The notes below the pieces were generated by a model that saw nothing but the letters and a program-made list of their open reading frames with translations, had not been told where the DNA came from and made no database searches. A stretch of 64,000 bases of DNA from an uncultured Verrucomicrobiota bacterium (GTDB lineage: Bacteria > Verrucomicrobiota > Verrucomicrobiia > Opitutales > Intestinicryptomonadaceae), in NCBI GenBank assembly GCA_949283955.1, contig CASDUP010000008.1, forward strand, positions 119,273 through 183,272, given 5' to 3'. The number at the start of each line of letters is the position of its first letter. Position 1 is the first letter of the stretch. The position numbers were made by a program, and so were the translations under genes. This document shows, piece by piece, positions 27,284 through 36,614 of the stretch.

Positions 27284-30200
27284 ATGAAAACCAGGAAAAG
27301 AAAAGCTTTTGCTCTCGTCCTCGCTCTTGCGATGATGGGATTCATGGTTTTGCTCGTCGTGACTTTGGCCACAATGGTCCAGATGCAGATGCGGATGAGC
27401 AGACAGACCATCATAGACCAGAAGGCCCGCCAGGCGGCGAAGTTCGCTGCGTATCAGGCCATGAATGCGGTGCAGGTATCGCTCGGTCCCGACCAGCGAA
27501 TTACCGCAAACGCCATGATGTTCGACGACCAGTTGGCCCGCGGAATAACCGATCTCGACAGAAACTCCAAGTACACTTGGTGGGAGAATCCCATGGACAT
27601 CACCCGCGAAGACGTGGAGAACATAGAAAATCTTTCGATAAGCCAAAACAGATATTGGGTAGGCGTCTGGGATTCGGCTATTGGAAAGGCTCCGGCTGCG
27701 TTTAGAAATGACGAGGACAGGACGAGCTATGCCGAAAGAATGGCGGATTCGGCGCTTACGTGGCTTGTTTCGGGCAACATAGTCAGGAGCGAGAACGACG
27801 TCGAGGGTTCCGAGGTGACGCACAAGCCCACGGTTTCTCTCGAGAAGGGCAATTATGTTAGGGCGGTAAGTAGCGGTTCGTACAAGAACGAGGTTCTTGG
27901 CAGCAATGACATAGACGTCCGAGCTCCGATAGTCACCCTTGAAAAGGATACCAATGCCATTACTGGAGAAAAGATAGAAGACGGCAAGGAGACAAGAATA
28001 GCATGGTGGGTTTCAGACGAGGGCCAGAAGGCTTCTCTCAATGCCGTGGCAACCAAGGAGGAGCTGACCCACGCCGGGGGAATAAACTACAGAATTCAAG
28101 GTTTGCCCTTCTATTCGGGAATTCACGCTCTTACTGTGTCGAATTTCGGAAACAAGAGCGGAATAAAAGCGTTCGATCTTTACTTCGACGACGACGACGA
28201 CCAGAGCGGTTCGCTTGCTAAGATTCGCAATTTGGACGACGTCAGGGATCTGGACGTGATAAAGTCCGACAACGTCACTTCTTCCACTCTTCCCTCGAAG
28301 ATATTTTTCCATGCAGCCACTTTCAATACAAAGGGCGTTCTTTCCAATACTAGGGAAGGGGGGCTTAAGAAGGACTTGTCGCTCGGTTTGATTCGCAAGG
28401 ACAACGGAAATGAGCCCGAGGAGCCGGACGACGACTCGCAGGAAACTCCTCCGGAATATTTCGAGAGACCCTATGGAATTGCCGGCTATGAATATAAAAC
28501 CAGCACAGCTTATCCCATACTTCCCTTCTCTTCAAACCAGTCTAGGCGCAATCTTTCCAAGAACAAGCTCAAATACAGGGGGCATATGTTCGGTCCCCAG
28601 CAGTACGGGCACGAGGACGTCGAGAGCACGGGTGTCGGGTTCGACGCGGCCAGCGCGCTTGCCAATGTCATGCAGACTTATAGCGACACCTATCTTTACA
28701 AAGATCCGGGCGGGCCCCTTTGGGATCAGCTTCGATCCTATTACAACCTCCGTACGGACGACTCTGGAGAAAAGAAGCTTAAGCCCCGTCAGCAGACCGA
28801 CGACAGGCACGGATTTAAGCCGATTGTAAAGAGATTTCAGGTGTTTTTCGTTCCGTCGTTTGTAGATTACAGCGGCGCTTCTAACTGCGTTTCCGGCGAC
28901 TATGGTGTTCGTCTCCACATAATTCCCCTGATGGTTCTCTGGAATCCGTATGACGCGAAGATCGACGGAGACACGTATTACGTGGTGAGAGTTTGCAACT
29001 TGAAGAGGTCGAATTCTCTCGGCGTGTTCAGGCTTGCTGTAGGGTATGTCGCTCCGAACCAGCGCTTCCAGTGCTTGAGGGATTTTCGCACGGAAAAAAT
29101 TCCAGTTCAGACGACGTGGGGATACAACTTCGCTTTGAAGGAGTACAATAACAGAGGCCATAACTACAGCGGCGGAGATGCTAAGGCAATATTCCCCACG
29201 GCTTCTCGCCAGTACAACATCTCTGAGAACACTGCTTGGTATTCGCGCAAAATGTATCCATTAGGATACGGCCAGATGGCCAATCCCGACGGGTACGACA
29301 GCGGAAAGAACTACGTCTATCAGACGAGTTCCCAGACAGAGGAATATACAGGCTTGAAGGTCAATGACAACCTTCTGGCGAAGGTGACAAAGGTTCCCCT
29401 GTACTTGAACAATCTCATAGTCAGCATAGAGCACGGAAACTACTACACGCAGTATCCCTCCACTTATTACGGATTCAACGGTCAGCAGGAGTTGGACGAG
29501 CCCAATGCGTGGTCGAGTTCTTACGCCCAAGATAGATGCGAATACGTAGTCGGCGACTTGCACTTTGTAATTTACGACAAGACGGGCATTCCTGCCGGCA
29601 AGGCAAAGGTATTCGCCATGACGAAGGTTCTGAACTATCTCGGCAAGCCTACGGCTTCAGTCAGGGCGGGAATCGACGGTCCTAACGGGGCGATCTCCGT
29701 AAGCGGAAGCGACAACGTTTACGAAAAATTAGGGGCTACGCTTCGCGGCCTTGACGACGGCGGAGTTATGGGCAACTGCTTCTATCTGGACGTTCCGCAC
29801 GCGGAGGTAGAGCATATAGCCCGCTATAACAGAAACAGAACATACGACAACAAACCCTACGAGGTTCTTTTCAATCTGCTGGAGGTTAACCAGAATCAGC
29901 GTTCTTACGGCGGAACCGTCATTCCCAACGAGATCTCCCAGATTGCTGTCGATATACAGCCGATGGCCGGTATTTGGACAGAGGGCGGAGGCAATTATCC
30001 GTTTACGCCGAGAGCCAATTCTACGCCTATGCACTACGGGATGAGCAGTCTTCTAGTGTACAGGGCTTCTGGCAATTTGGCTTCTTATGCGACGATCAAT
30101 GGTCCATGGTGGACGAGTTCCACCGCCAGCATCAGGAGTACTGGGGACTTTTGGAGATTGTTCTTGCAGGTTTACATTTGGAAATACGGCTCCAAAGATG

Positions 30201-32701
30201 TCATGGATATAAGCAAGAGTGGAGTCATATACAGAAGAGGATCCTATGGAAGCCCTTATTGGAACCAGCTCTTTACTCTTCCGTCCATGCACTACGTGTA
30301 CGGAACTAGGATAATGCTCAACTACTACCAGCAGAGCTTCCCCGATCCAGCTAACACCACTTCGAGCAACAACTACTTCAACTACTTCTCTCCGGGCTTG
30401 GTTGTAGGAGTTAACGGGGATACTTCTCGCAATTACTACGTCACGGCTTTTGCGAACTACGATTCCGGAAGCTATCCGGATGCCAACTACTTCTTAAGTT
30501 GGATGCAAATTAATGTCCGCAGGCATTCCGCCAATTTCTGGATGTGCTATGGATCCAGCACTACGAGTAGGAGTAAGGATGCGGCTCCCTCGGCTAAGGA
30601 GGGCCTGTATGTGGCAACTTTCAGCAATTCCGGTTACAACTATGGTCCGCAACTCCACCAGCATTTGAGGAAAGACTATAAGTTGGTTCCCTACGGATAT
30701 GTTTTCGGGTTGCCCTATCCCCAGGAGACTATGGGATTTTCCCCGATATTCAACAGGAGAATGTTCGTAAATAGCGATATTATGTCTTCGGCGTACGATG
30801 CCGAAAATAGCCCGAGAGAAATAGACTATGGAGACAACGCCTACGGAAGTTCGATAAACACCCTCGATACTACTACTGGAGCCGGAGTCTATCACGATAT
30901 AGGAAGAATGCAAAATACCTATCTTGGATTCGGTCTAGCCCAGGGCGACAATGATGACGGCATTTCCGATCTCGGATACGACGTGTACGAGTCTGGAGGC
31001 TATGTCAGCGTTGGGACGAGCAAAAACCAGGGATCTGTTTACGAATCCGTTACGCACCACATTTTGAGGGAAACGGAAGTGGTGTCCAACCCGGCGGCTT
31101 TGGCAAGCAGCAGTTTGACCTTTGGAACCGGCGCCATATATTTCGGCTATGACAAAGACGCTACAAAGAGTAACGAGTTCATGAAAAGAACTTCGGGCAA
31201 TCAAAGCTTGCAATCTTTGCAGACGACCTTTGCGATGGGCAATTCTCTCTGCCCCTCGAGGGTGGCTCCCGAGCGCAATTACCAGGTGACTTGGATGGAC
31301 TATTCATCTCCCTGGACGGACGCCAATACAGACGGTCTTGCCGGTAAGCCGGACGGTAAACGCGCCTCCAGGTACACGGACGACAAGACAGTTCTCTACG
31401 ACATGTCCTACTGCCTAAACAACATACTTTGGGACGAATACTTCTTCTCGACCCTTCCATATAGGCAGGATGAGGCGGACATTGCAATAAGTTCGGATTA
31501 CGCAATGCCTCAGAATCCCCGTTTGCGCTACTATGTTTCCGATTCGGAAAAGCTGACATCCATGGATTTGAGGTCGAGCACTCGCGATGACCAGTTCACC
31601 GAAAACGCCTCCAAGTTCTGGATAAATGGGCCGTTTAACATAAACTCTACGAGCATAGACGCGTGGAAGACGGTCCTTGCCACCTACTACAACGTTCCGG
31701 TTGAAGGCTATACGAGTGGAACTGAAGCCAATAATTCGGCGGCTCCGTTCCATCGCTACGGAGCTCCGAACAAGGCCACGGCGTTTACATCATCTAGCTC
31801 CATCGCCAACGAGGCGCAGGTGTTCGACGGATTCCGCTCGCTAGATGACGACGAACTTGAACAGTTGGCAAGCGCTATAGTCGAGCACATCAAGGACAGA
31901 GGGCCCTTCTACTCCATGGCTGACTTTGTGAACCGCCGCACAGATTCCTACGCGGCCGAACAGCGCTATAACGATACGCAGCTTCGCAGAGCCGGGTTGA
32001 TTCCCGCTTCTTATGGTGACGAAAAGAAATTCACCTATATTCCCCAGTACTCGGAATACGAGGACAGGGTTGATATAGACGACGGCTCCACGAGCGTGTC
32101 TACCGAGTTCAAGCATAAGATAGCGCACCTTCAGAAGGGCGTCTTGCAGGCGGCAATCGACGCGACCGAGATCAACTACGCTTTCCATAGGGACGACGAT
32201 CTCATAATCAGCATCGAGAACGACAGGAATATGGCGGAGACATTCAAGTACGACCAAGCATACAGAATATTCCGCAACCCGACAGACGCGTGGGAAAACT
32301 GGAGGGGAGCCATAGGTCCGCAGCTGACCGGCGCTCCAACCTATCTCATGCAGCAGGATATTCTCGCAAGAATAGGTTCATTCCTTACCGCCCGAAGCGA
32401 TACGTTTAAAATTCGCGCTTACGGCGAAATTAGGAATCCTATTTCCGGGATAGTTGAGGGCAAGGCATGGTGCGAAATGGTTGTCCAGAGGATTCCCGAG
32501 TACATCTGCGCAGAGCTTCCCAACCAGGAGGCGTGGAGAGTTAGCGGAAGGGAGATAGAGCTTGGAACCCAGAACGGCCAGAGAACTGAAAATGGAGAAG
32601 AGCTCGACGGAATAATGGACGAACTCGAACCGGTCAACAAGGCTCTTGGAAGAAGGTTCAAGGTAGTTTCCTTCAGATGGCTTAACGAAAAGGAAATCTA
32701 A
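27284..32701 (+). CDS. giant prepilin-like protein, Verru_Chthon cassette protein A type
   Basis: An 1805-residue exported protein. The N-terminus MKTRKRKAFALVLALAMMGF... is a type IV prepilin-like hydrophobic helix (about residues 9-33) followed by QARQAAKFAAYQAMNAVQ and GPDQRITANAMMF, the hallmark start of the Verru_Chthon cassette protein A family. The middle is rich in tyrosine, asparagine and serine and has no recognisable catalytic motif. Near residues 1520-1545 the segment DDDELEQLASAIVEHIKDRGPFYSMADFVNRR resembles the helix-hairpin-helix region of GspK-type minor pseudopilins. The family is restricted to Verrucomicrobiota and its function is unknown; secretion or surface display is an inference. 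Cassette proteins B, C and D are not adjacent. The start is placed at the prepilin signal. Confidence 0.85.
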   Translation: MKTRKRKAFALVLALAMMGFMVLLVVTLATMVQMQMRMSRQTIIDQKARQAAKFAAYQAMNAVQVSLGPDQRITANAMMFDDQLARGITDLDRNSKYTWWENPMDITREDVENIENLSISQNRYWVGVWDSAIGKAPAAFRNDEDRTSYAERMADSALTWLVSGNIVRSENDVEGSEVTHKPTVSLEKGNYVRAVSSGSYKNEVLGSNDIDVRAPIVTLEKDTNAITGEKIEDGKETRIAWWVSDEGQKASLNAVATKEELTHAGGINYRIQGLPFYSGIHALTVSNFGNKSGIKAFDLYFDDDDDQSGSLAKIRNLDDVRDLDVIKSDNVTSSTLPSKIFFHAATFNTKGVLSNTREGGLKKDLSLGLIRKDNGNEPEEPDDDSQETPPEYFERPYGIAGYEYKTSTAYPILPFSSNQSRRNLSKNKLKYRGHMFGPQQYGHEDVESTGVGFDAASALANVMQTYSDTYLYKDPGGPLWDQLRSYYNLRTDDSGEKKLKPRQQTDDRHGFKPIVKRFQVFFVPSFVDYSGASNCVSGDYGVRLHIIPLMVLWNPYDAKIDGDTYYVVRVCNLKRSNSLGVFRLAVGYVAPNQRFQCLRDFRTEKIPVQTTWGYNFALKEYNNRGHNYSGGDAKAIFPTASRQYNISENTAWYSRKMYPLGYGQMANPDGYDSGKNYVYQTSSQTEEYTGLKVNDNLLAKVTKVPLYLNNLIVSIEHGNYYTQYPSTYYGFNGQQELDEPNAWSSSYAQDRCEYVVGDLHFVIYDKTGIPAGKAKVFAMTKVLNYLGKPTASVRAGIDGPNGAISVSGSDNVYEKLGATLRGLDDGGVMGNCFYLDVPHAEVEHIARYNRNRTYDNKPYEVLFNLLEVNQNQRSYGGTVIPNEISQIAVDIQPMAGIWTEGGGNYPFTPRANSTPMHYGMSSLLVYRASGNLASYATINGPWWTSSTASIRSTGDFWRLFLQVYIWKYGSKDVMDISKSGVIYRRGSYGSPYWNQLFTLPSMHYVYGTRIMLNYYQQSFPDPANTTSSNNYFNYFSPGLVVGVNGDTSRNYYVTAFANYDSGSYPDANYFLSWMQINVRRHSANFWMCYGSSTTSRSKDAAPSAKEGLYVATFSNSGYNYGPQLHQHLRKDYKLVPYGYVFGLPYPQETMGFSPIFNRRMFVNSDIMSSAYDAENSPREIDYGDNAYGSSINTLDTTTGAGVYHDIGRMQNTYLGFGLAQGDNDDGISDLGYDVYESGGYVSVGTSKNQGSVYESVTHHILRETEVVSNPAALASSSLTFGTGAIYFGYDKDATKSNEFMKRTSGNQSLQSLQTTFAMGNSLCPSRVAPERNYQVTWMDYSSPWTDANTDGLAGKPDGKRASRYTDDKTVLYDMSYCLNNILWDEYFFSTLPYRQDEADIAISSDYAMPQNPRLRYYVSDSEKLTSMDLRSSTRDDQFTENASKFWINGPFNINSTSIDAWKTVLATYYNVPVEGYTSGTEANNSAAPFHRYGAPNKATAFTSSSSIANEAQVFDGFRSLDDDELEQLASAIVEHIKDRGPFYSMADFVNRRTDSYAAEQRYNDTQLRRAGLIPASYGDEKKFTYIPQYSEYEDRVDIDDGSTSVSTEFKHKIAHLQKGVLQAAIDATEINYAFHRDDDLIISIENDRNMAETFKYDQAYRIFRNPTDAWENWRGAIGPQLTGAPTYLMQQDILARIGSFLTARSDTFKIRAYGEIRNPISGIVEGKAWCEMVVQRIPEYICAELPNQEAWRVSGREIELGTQNGQRTENGEELDGIMDELEPVNKALGRRFKVVSFRWLNEKEI

Positions 32702-32707
32702 ATAGAT

Positions 32708-32742
32708 CCCGGCGCTCGGTTTCGGCCGCGCGTCGGGTTTTT
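32708..32742 (+). terminator. rho-independent terminator after cassette A gene
   Basis: CCCGGCGC pairs with GCGTCGGG (one G-T pair) across a loop that itself can pair, followed by TTTTT, 6 bases past the stop. Confidence 0.75.
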
Positions 32743-32767
32743 GTATCTTTTAAAGACAAACGTTTAT

Positions 32768-33631
32768 ATGAAAAAAATTTGTTTACTCCTATCGGTAATT
32801 TTTCTCGCATTGTCTTTTGAAGCGCTTGCCCAAAGCGCTCCGGCGGCGTCGGATTCCTCCGCGGCCTCCGAAAAACCAAAAGACGGGGCTCAAGGAAACC
32901 AATCGGAGGCCGTGGACGAATCTTCTTTTAGGGTAAAAGTTAAGTTGAAATTTTACAGATGGAGTTTCTCAAACAGGATTACGATTCCCTCATTGGACGG
33001 AGAGGTTGGAAGGCCTGTGCGCATGACAAAGGAGGAGCGCGAAGCACTAAGGAGGCAGGAAAAGGGAAGCGTTCCTGTTCTTTGGTACAAGTCTGGGGCG
33101 GCGGGGTCTGAACAGTGGACGCACATAGTGATGCAGCCGGGAAAGAAAACGACTACCCTATCGTACGAAGGACCAAAAGAGATAGTGTTTTGCGACAAGC
33201 TTCCTCCGAGAAACGACATGGAGGAGGCCTATTATAAGCCCATATCCAAGCTCGTGATACCCGATGGCGCGACAAACCTGTACGTGTTGATGTTTGTAAG
33301 GGGAAGTAGCATAAGGTTTTATCCGATGAATTTGTCTCCGGACAAGCTAAATAAGGATCAAGTGGCGGTTATGAACATGACTTCGCACCCGATAGCGGTC
33401 GATATGTCGGGCAAGAAAGTTTTGTTGAGGTCAGGGGCGTACAAAGTTTCCAACGCTTTGAGAAAGGGCGACGAGGTGGATCTTAGTATATTTCGCCGCG
33501 ACGAAAAGAGCTGGGTGGAGGTTTACAAAAATAGGATAATAGCCACCGAGAACGAGAGAACAATTATTCTCGTTTACGACCCGTACGGGAAGAAGAAGCT
33601 CAATCCGAATATCGAAATGCTCACCCTTTAG
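32768..33631 (+). CDS. secreted protein of unknown function
   Basis: A 287-residue protein with a signal peptide (about residues 1-20, ending EALAQS), a low-complexity alanine/serine/glutamate stretch (about 21-55) and a beta-rich domain starting FRVKVKLKFYRWSFSNRITI. Later segments GKKVLLRSGAYKVSNALRKGD and ERTIILVYDP suggest surface or periplasmic binding folds, but I recognise no family. It follows the giant cassette A gene by 66 bases with a terminator between. Shared export and position hint at a related role; this is inference. Confidence 0.7.
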   Translation: MKKICLLLSVIFLALSFEALAQSAPAASDSSAASEKPKDGAQGNQSEAVDESSFRVKVKLKFYRWSFSNRITIPSLDGEVGRPVRMTKEEREALRRQEKGSVPVLWYKSGAAGSEQWTHIVMQPGKKTTTLSYEGPKEIVFCDKLPPRNDMEEAYYKPISKLVIPDGATNLYVLMFVRGSSIRFYPMNLSPDKLNKDQVAVMNMTSHPIAVDMSGKKVLLRSGAYKVSNALRKGDEVDLSIFRRDEKSWVEVYKNRIIATENERTIILVYDPYGKKKLNPNIEMLTL

Positions 33632-33647
33632 CTTTGCCGGCATAGAG

Positions 33648-33681
33648 TTAAAAAAGCGCCTCTTTTTGGGGCGCTTTTTTT
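33648..33681 (+). terminator. rho-independent terminator
   Basis: AAAAAGCGCC and GGCGCTTTTT form a stem around a T-rich loop, followed by a T-run, 17 bases past the stop of the secreted-protein gene. Confidence 0.85.
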
Positions 33682-33815
33682 ATGGTTTTTTGTGCCGCTT
33701 TACAGGGAAGAATTTTACTTTCCTTACATACTCTTCCGGGCAGCAAAAAAATAAAAAAAAGCTTTAAAAATCCGGGGAGTTGTATTGAGCTTAGCGCCTG
33801 TTTTTCGAAAAGAAA

Positions 33816-34919
33816 ATGGCCGCGTTTTTCGAGCTGCAAAATATAGAGAAATACTTCGGAAGCAACCACGTCGTAAAGAACGTAAGCTTTCAGGTAAATT
33901 GCGGGGAGGTATTCTCGATTTTAGGTCCTAGCGGCTGCGGGAAGACCACGATATTGCGCATGGCTGGTGGCTTCGAGGAGCCGGAGTCGGGCTCCATTTG
34001 GCTGGACGGGAAGGAGATTACAAGCCTTGCCCCGAACAAGCGCAAGATAAATACTGTGTTTCAAAATTACGCGCTGTTTCCCCATATGACAGTGTGGGAC
34101 AATATAGCGTTTGGCCCGAGAACAGCCGGAATGAAAGAACCCGAGGTATCCGAGAAAGTGGAAGGCATGCTAAAAATTATCAGGCTTGGGGAGCATGCCG
34201 ACAAAAAGCCCGATATGATAAGCGGAGGACAAAAACAGCGGGTTGCGATTGCAAGGGCTCTGATAAACAATCCCAAGCTTCTTTTGCTCGACGAACCTCT
34301 GGCGGCATTGGATTTAAAGCTCAGGCAGTACATGCTTTTGGAGCTCGACAGAATCCACGACGAAGTCGGAACTACATTCATATACGTCACCCACGACCAG
34401 GGCGAGGCGATGAGTTTGAGCGACAGAATAGCCGTGATGAATAACGGGGTGATAGAGCAGGTCGGAACCCCCGCCGAAATTTACGAGACTCCGAGAACAA
34501 AATTCGTGGCGTCGTTCATCGGCGACACAAACTTTTTCGACGGGAAAATAACTTCGCTGATAGATTCCGAATATTGCAAAATAGACATGTTCGGGCTTGG
34601 AGAGTTCGCCTCCTACAACGAGCACAAATTGGGCGAAGGATCTCCGGTATCGGTTAGCATACGCCCAGAAAAGTTTAGAATATTCGACAAGTCCGAATCC
34701 GTTCCGACGGAGCTAAACAGCGTCGAGGCGGAGATTCTGGACATCGTTTACCAGGGCGCGCAGACGCGATACTGGCTGCGCAGCGGCAAATATCGAATAA
34801 ACGTTCTCAGGCAGCACAACAGGTGCTATTTGGACACGCGCCAGCCCACTTGGGGAGACAAGGTTCGCCTCGCGTGGCACCGCGACGACATTACAACTCT
34901 CGAAAACGCGCCCCGGTAG
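33816..34919 (+). CDS. potA: spermidine/putrescine ABC transporter ATPase PotA
   Basis: A 367-residue importer ATPase. Walker A is GPSGCGKTTILR (about residues 38-49), the signature is SGGQKQRVAIARAL, Walker B is LLLLDEPLAALD, and the H-loop is YVTHDQGEAMSLSDR. The C-terminal TOBE-like regulatory domain (about residues 235-360) contains SVSIRPEKFRI. It energises the PotBC permease and begins a four-gene operon: potB starts 4 bases after its stop. No clear promoter is seen in the 130 bases upstream. Confidence 0.95.
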   Translation: MAAFFELQNIEKYFGSNHVVKNVSFQVNCGEVFSILGPSGCGKTTILRMAGGFEEPESGSIWLDGKEITSLAPNKRKINTVFQNYALFPHMTVWDNIAFGPRTAGMKEPEVSEKVEGMLKIIRLGEHADKKPDMISGGQKQRVAIARALINNPKLLLLDEPLAALDLKLRQYMLLELDRIHDEVGTTFIYVTHDQGEAMSLSDRIAVMNNGVIEQVGTPAEIYETPRTKFVASFIGDTNFFDGKITSLIDSEYCKIDMFGLGEFASYNEHKLGEGSPVSVSIRPEKFRIFDKSESVPTELNSVEAEILDIVYQGAQTRYWLRSGKYRINVLRQHNRCYLDTRQPTWGDKVRLAWHRDDITTLENAPR

Positions 34920-34923
34920 CGAA

Positions 34924-35817
34924 ATGGGAAACACTGAAAAATATCGCGGCAAGACGGGAATATCCGAAGCGCTACTTACGGCTCCATCGTTTTTTTGGCT
35001 AGCGTCATTTTTCGTAGTCCCGTCCGTTTTGATATTCGCCATCTCGTTCAAGATTTCTAACAGCTCCGGGGGCATAGGCGATATCTGGACTCTCGAAACG
35101 TGGTCGGGACTTTTGAGAACGGACTATTTGGCGATACTATGGAGAACTGTTTGGGTTAGCGCGGCAATAACAGCCATTTGCCTGCTGCTCGGAATTCCGG
35201 TGGGATATTGGATAGCCAGGCAGAGGCCCGGGGTTCGATACTGGTATCTGCTTCTCGTTATAGTTCCCCTTTGGACGAACTTTCTGATAAGAATCTTCGC
35301 TTGGAAGATAGTTTTGCACCCAGACGGATTCCTGAGGAGCGCTCTCGTTTACTCGGGTATAATTTCTCCTGACACTTTTTTGCTGAACAATATAGGCTCC
35401 GTTATAGCGGTGTCGGTTTACACCTACCTGCCGTTCGCGATTCTTCCGATATATGCGGCGGCGGAAAAATTCAACTTTGGATTGATAGAAGCGGCGGCGG
35501 ACCTGGGAGCCTCTAGATTTAAAGCGTTTGCGTCGATATTTCTCCCGGGAATAAAAAGGGGAATTTTGACGGCGGTTTTGATAGTGATGATTCCTTCCCT
35601 CGGATCGTACGCGGTTCCTGATCTCGTGGGAGGAATAGACGGGGAGATGCTTGGCAATAAAATTGCACAGAGAGTCACCGCGAATAGAAATCTTCCGGAG
35701 GCTTCGGCTCTTGCCGCAATGTTGACTTTGATAATTACCCTTCCGATTATTTTTCTAATAGCCGGAAAGGGAGGAAAAATCTTGCTAAACGCAAGAAGGG
35801 CGGGAGGGGACAAATGA
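34924..35817 (+). CDS. potB: polyamine ABC transporter permease PotB
   Basis: A 297-residue inner-membrane protein with six hydrophobic segments and the EAA loop EAAADLGASRFKAFASIFLPGIKRG (about residues 195-219), through which it contacts PotA. Other typical segments are WTNFLIRIFAWKIVL and PSLGSYAVPDLVGG. It pairs with PotC to form the translocation path for spermidine or putrescine. Its stop overlaps the potC start by 4 bases. Confidence 0.94.
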   Translation: MGNTEKYRGKTGISEALLTAPSFFWLASFFVVPSVLIFAISFKISNSSGGIGDIWTLETWSGLLRTDYLAILWRTVWVSAAITAICLLLGIPVGYWIARQRPGVRYWYLLLVIVPLWTNFLIRIFAWKIVLHPDGFLRSALVYSGIISPDTFLLNNIGSVIAVSVYTYLPFAILPIYAAAEKFNFGLIEAAADLGASRFKAFASIFLPGIKRGILTAVLIVMIPSLGSYAVPDLVGGIDGEMLGNKIAQRVTANRNLPEASALAAMLTLIITLPIIFLIAGKGGKILLNARRAGGDK

Positions 35818-36614
35818 AGTCGCGCTACACGTCTCTCTTTATGACCGTTGCGGTGGCGGTGTTTATGTACCTGCCCATAGCGGTGCTGATAACTCAATCC
35901 TTTAACGCTTCTAAGTTCGGGGGAAGTTGGAAGGGGTTTTCCCTAAGATGGTACGAGGCTTTGTTTAACGATTCCTCAGTGATAGACGCGGCGGTAAACA
36001 CTTTGATAATAGCCGCCGCGGCGACTGTGTTTTCCACCGTCATAGGAACATGCGCCGCGTGGGCTCTCCACAAGTACAAAACTTCGCTTCAAAACGTACA
36101 CTACCTTCTGGTCTACGCCCCGCTCGTAATGCCGGATATTTTGATGGGAATAGGCCTGCTTCTTCTTTTTGTCAGCATGTCGGTGAACTTGGGACTGGCG
36201 ACGGTCATTTTGGCCCACATAACGTTTTGCGTAAGTTTCGTCACATTTACCGTGCTGGCAAGATTGCAAGATTTCGATTTCGCCCTGATACAGGCAGCCC
36301 AGGATCTGGGGGCGGGGAGTTTTAGGATATTTTTCAAAATAATACTTCCCCTTCTTTTGCCGGGAATTGCGGCGGGGGCGTTGATGGCTTTTACTCTTTC
36401 TATGGACGATTTCGTGGTGACATTTTTCGTCGGGGGACCAGGCAGCACCACGTTGCCCGTCAAGGTTTACGGAATGATGAAGCATGGAACCCCCGCGGTA
36501 ATAAATGCGCTTTCGGTCGTGTTTATGGCGCTTACTTTGACGGTGGCGGTGGTAGGGCAAATTCTCACTCACAAAAAACCCAAACAGGAAAAACTACAAT
36601 GGGGAAAAAACTGA
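35814..36614 (+). CDS. potC: polyamine ABC transporter permease PotC
   Basis: A 266-residue permease with six transmembrane segments. It carries the PotC-type N-terminal region YLPIAVLITQSFNASKFGGSWKGFSLRWYEALF, the membrane motif VMPDILMGIGLLLLF and the EAA loop QAAQDLGAGSFRIFFKIILPLLLPG (about residues 156-180). It also keeps SMDDFVVTFFVGGPGSTTLPVKVY. The potD start lies inside its last codons (16-base overlap), so the substrate-binding protein is translationally coupled. Confidence 0.94.
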   Translation: MKSRYTSLFMTVAVAVFMYLPIAVLITQSFNASKFGGSWKGFSLRWYEALFNDSSVIDAAVNTLIIAAAATVFSTVIGTCAAWALHKYKTSLQNVHYLLVYAPLVMPDILMGIGLLLLFVSMSVNLGLATVILAHITFCVSFVTFTVLARLQDFDFALIQAAQDLGAGSFRIFFKIILPLLLPGIAAGALMAFTLSMDDFVVTFFVGGPGSTTLPVKVYGMMKHGTPAVINALSVVFMALTLTVAVVGQILTHKKPKQEKLQWGKN

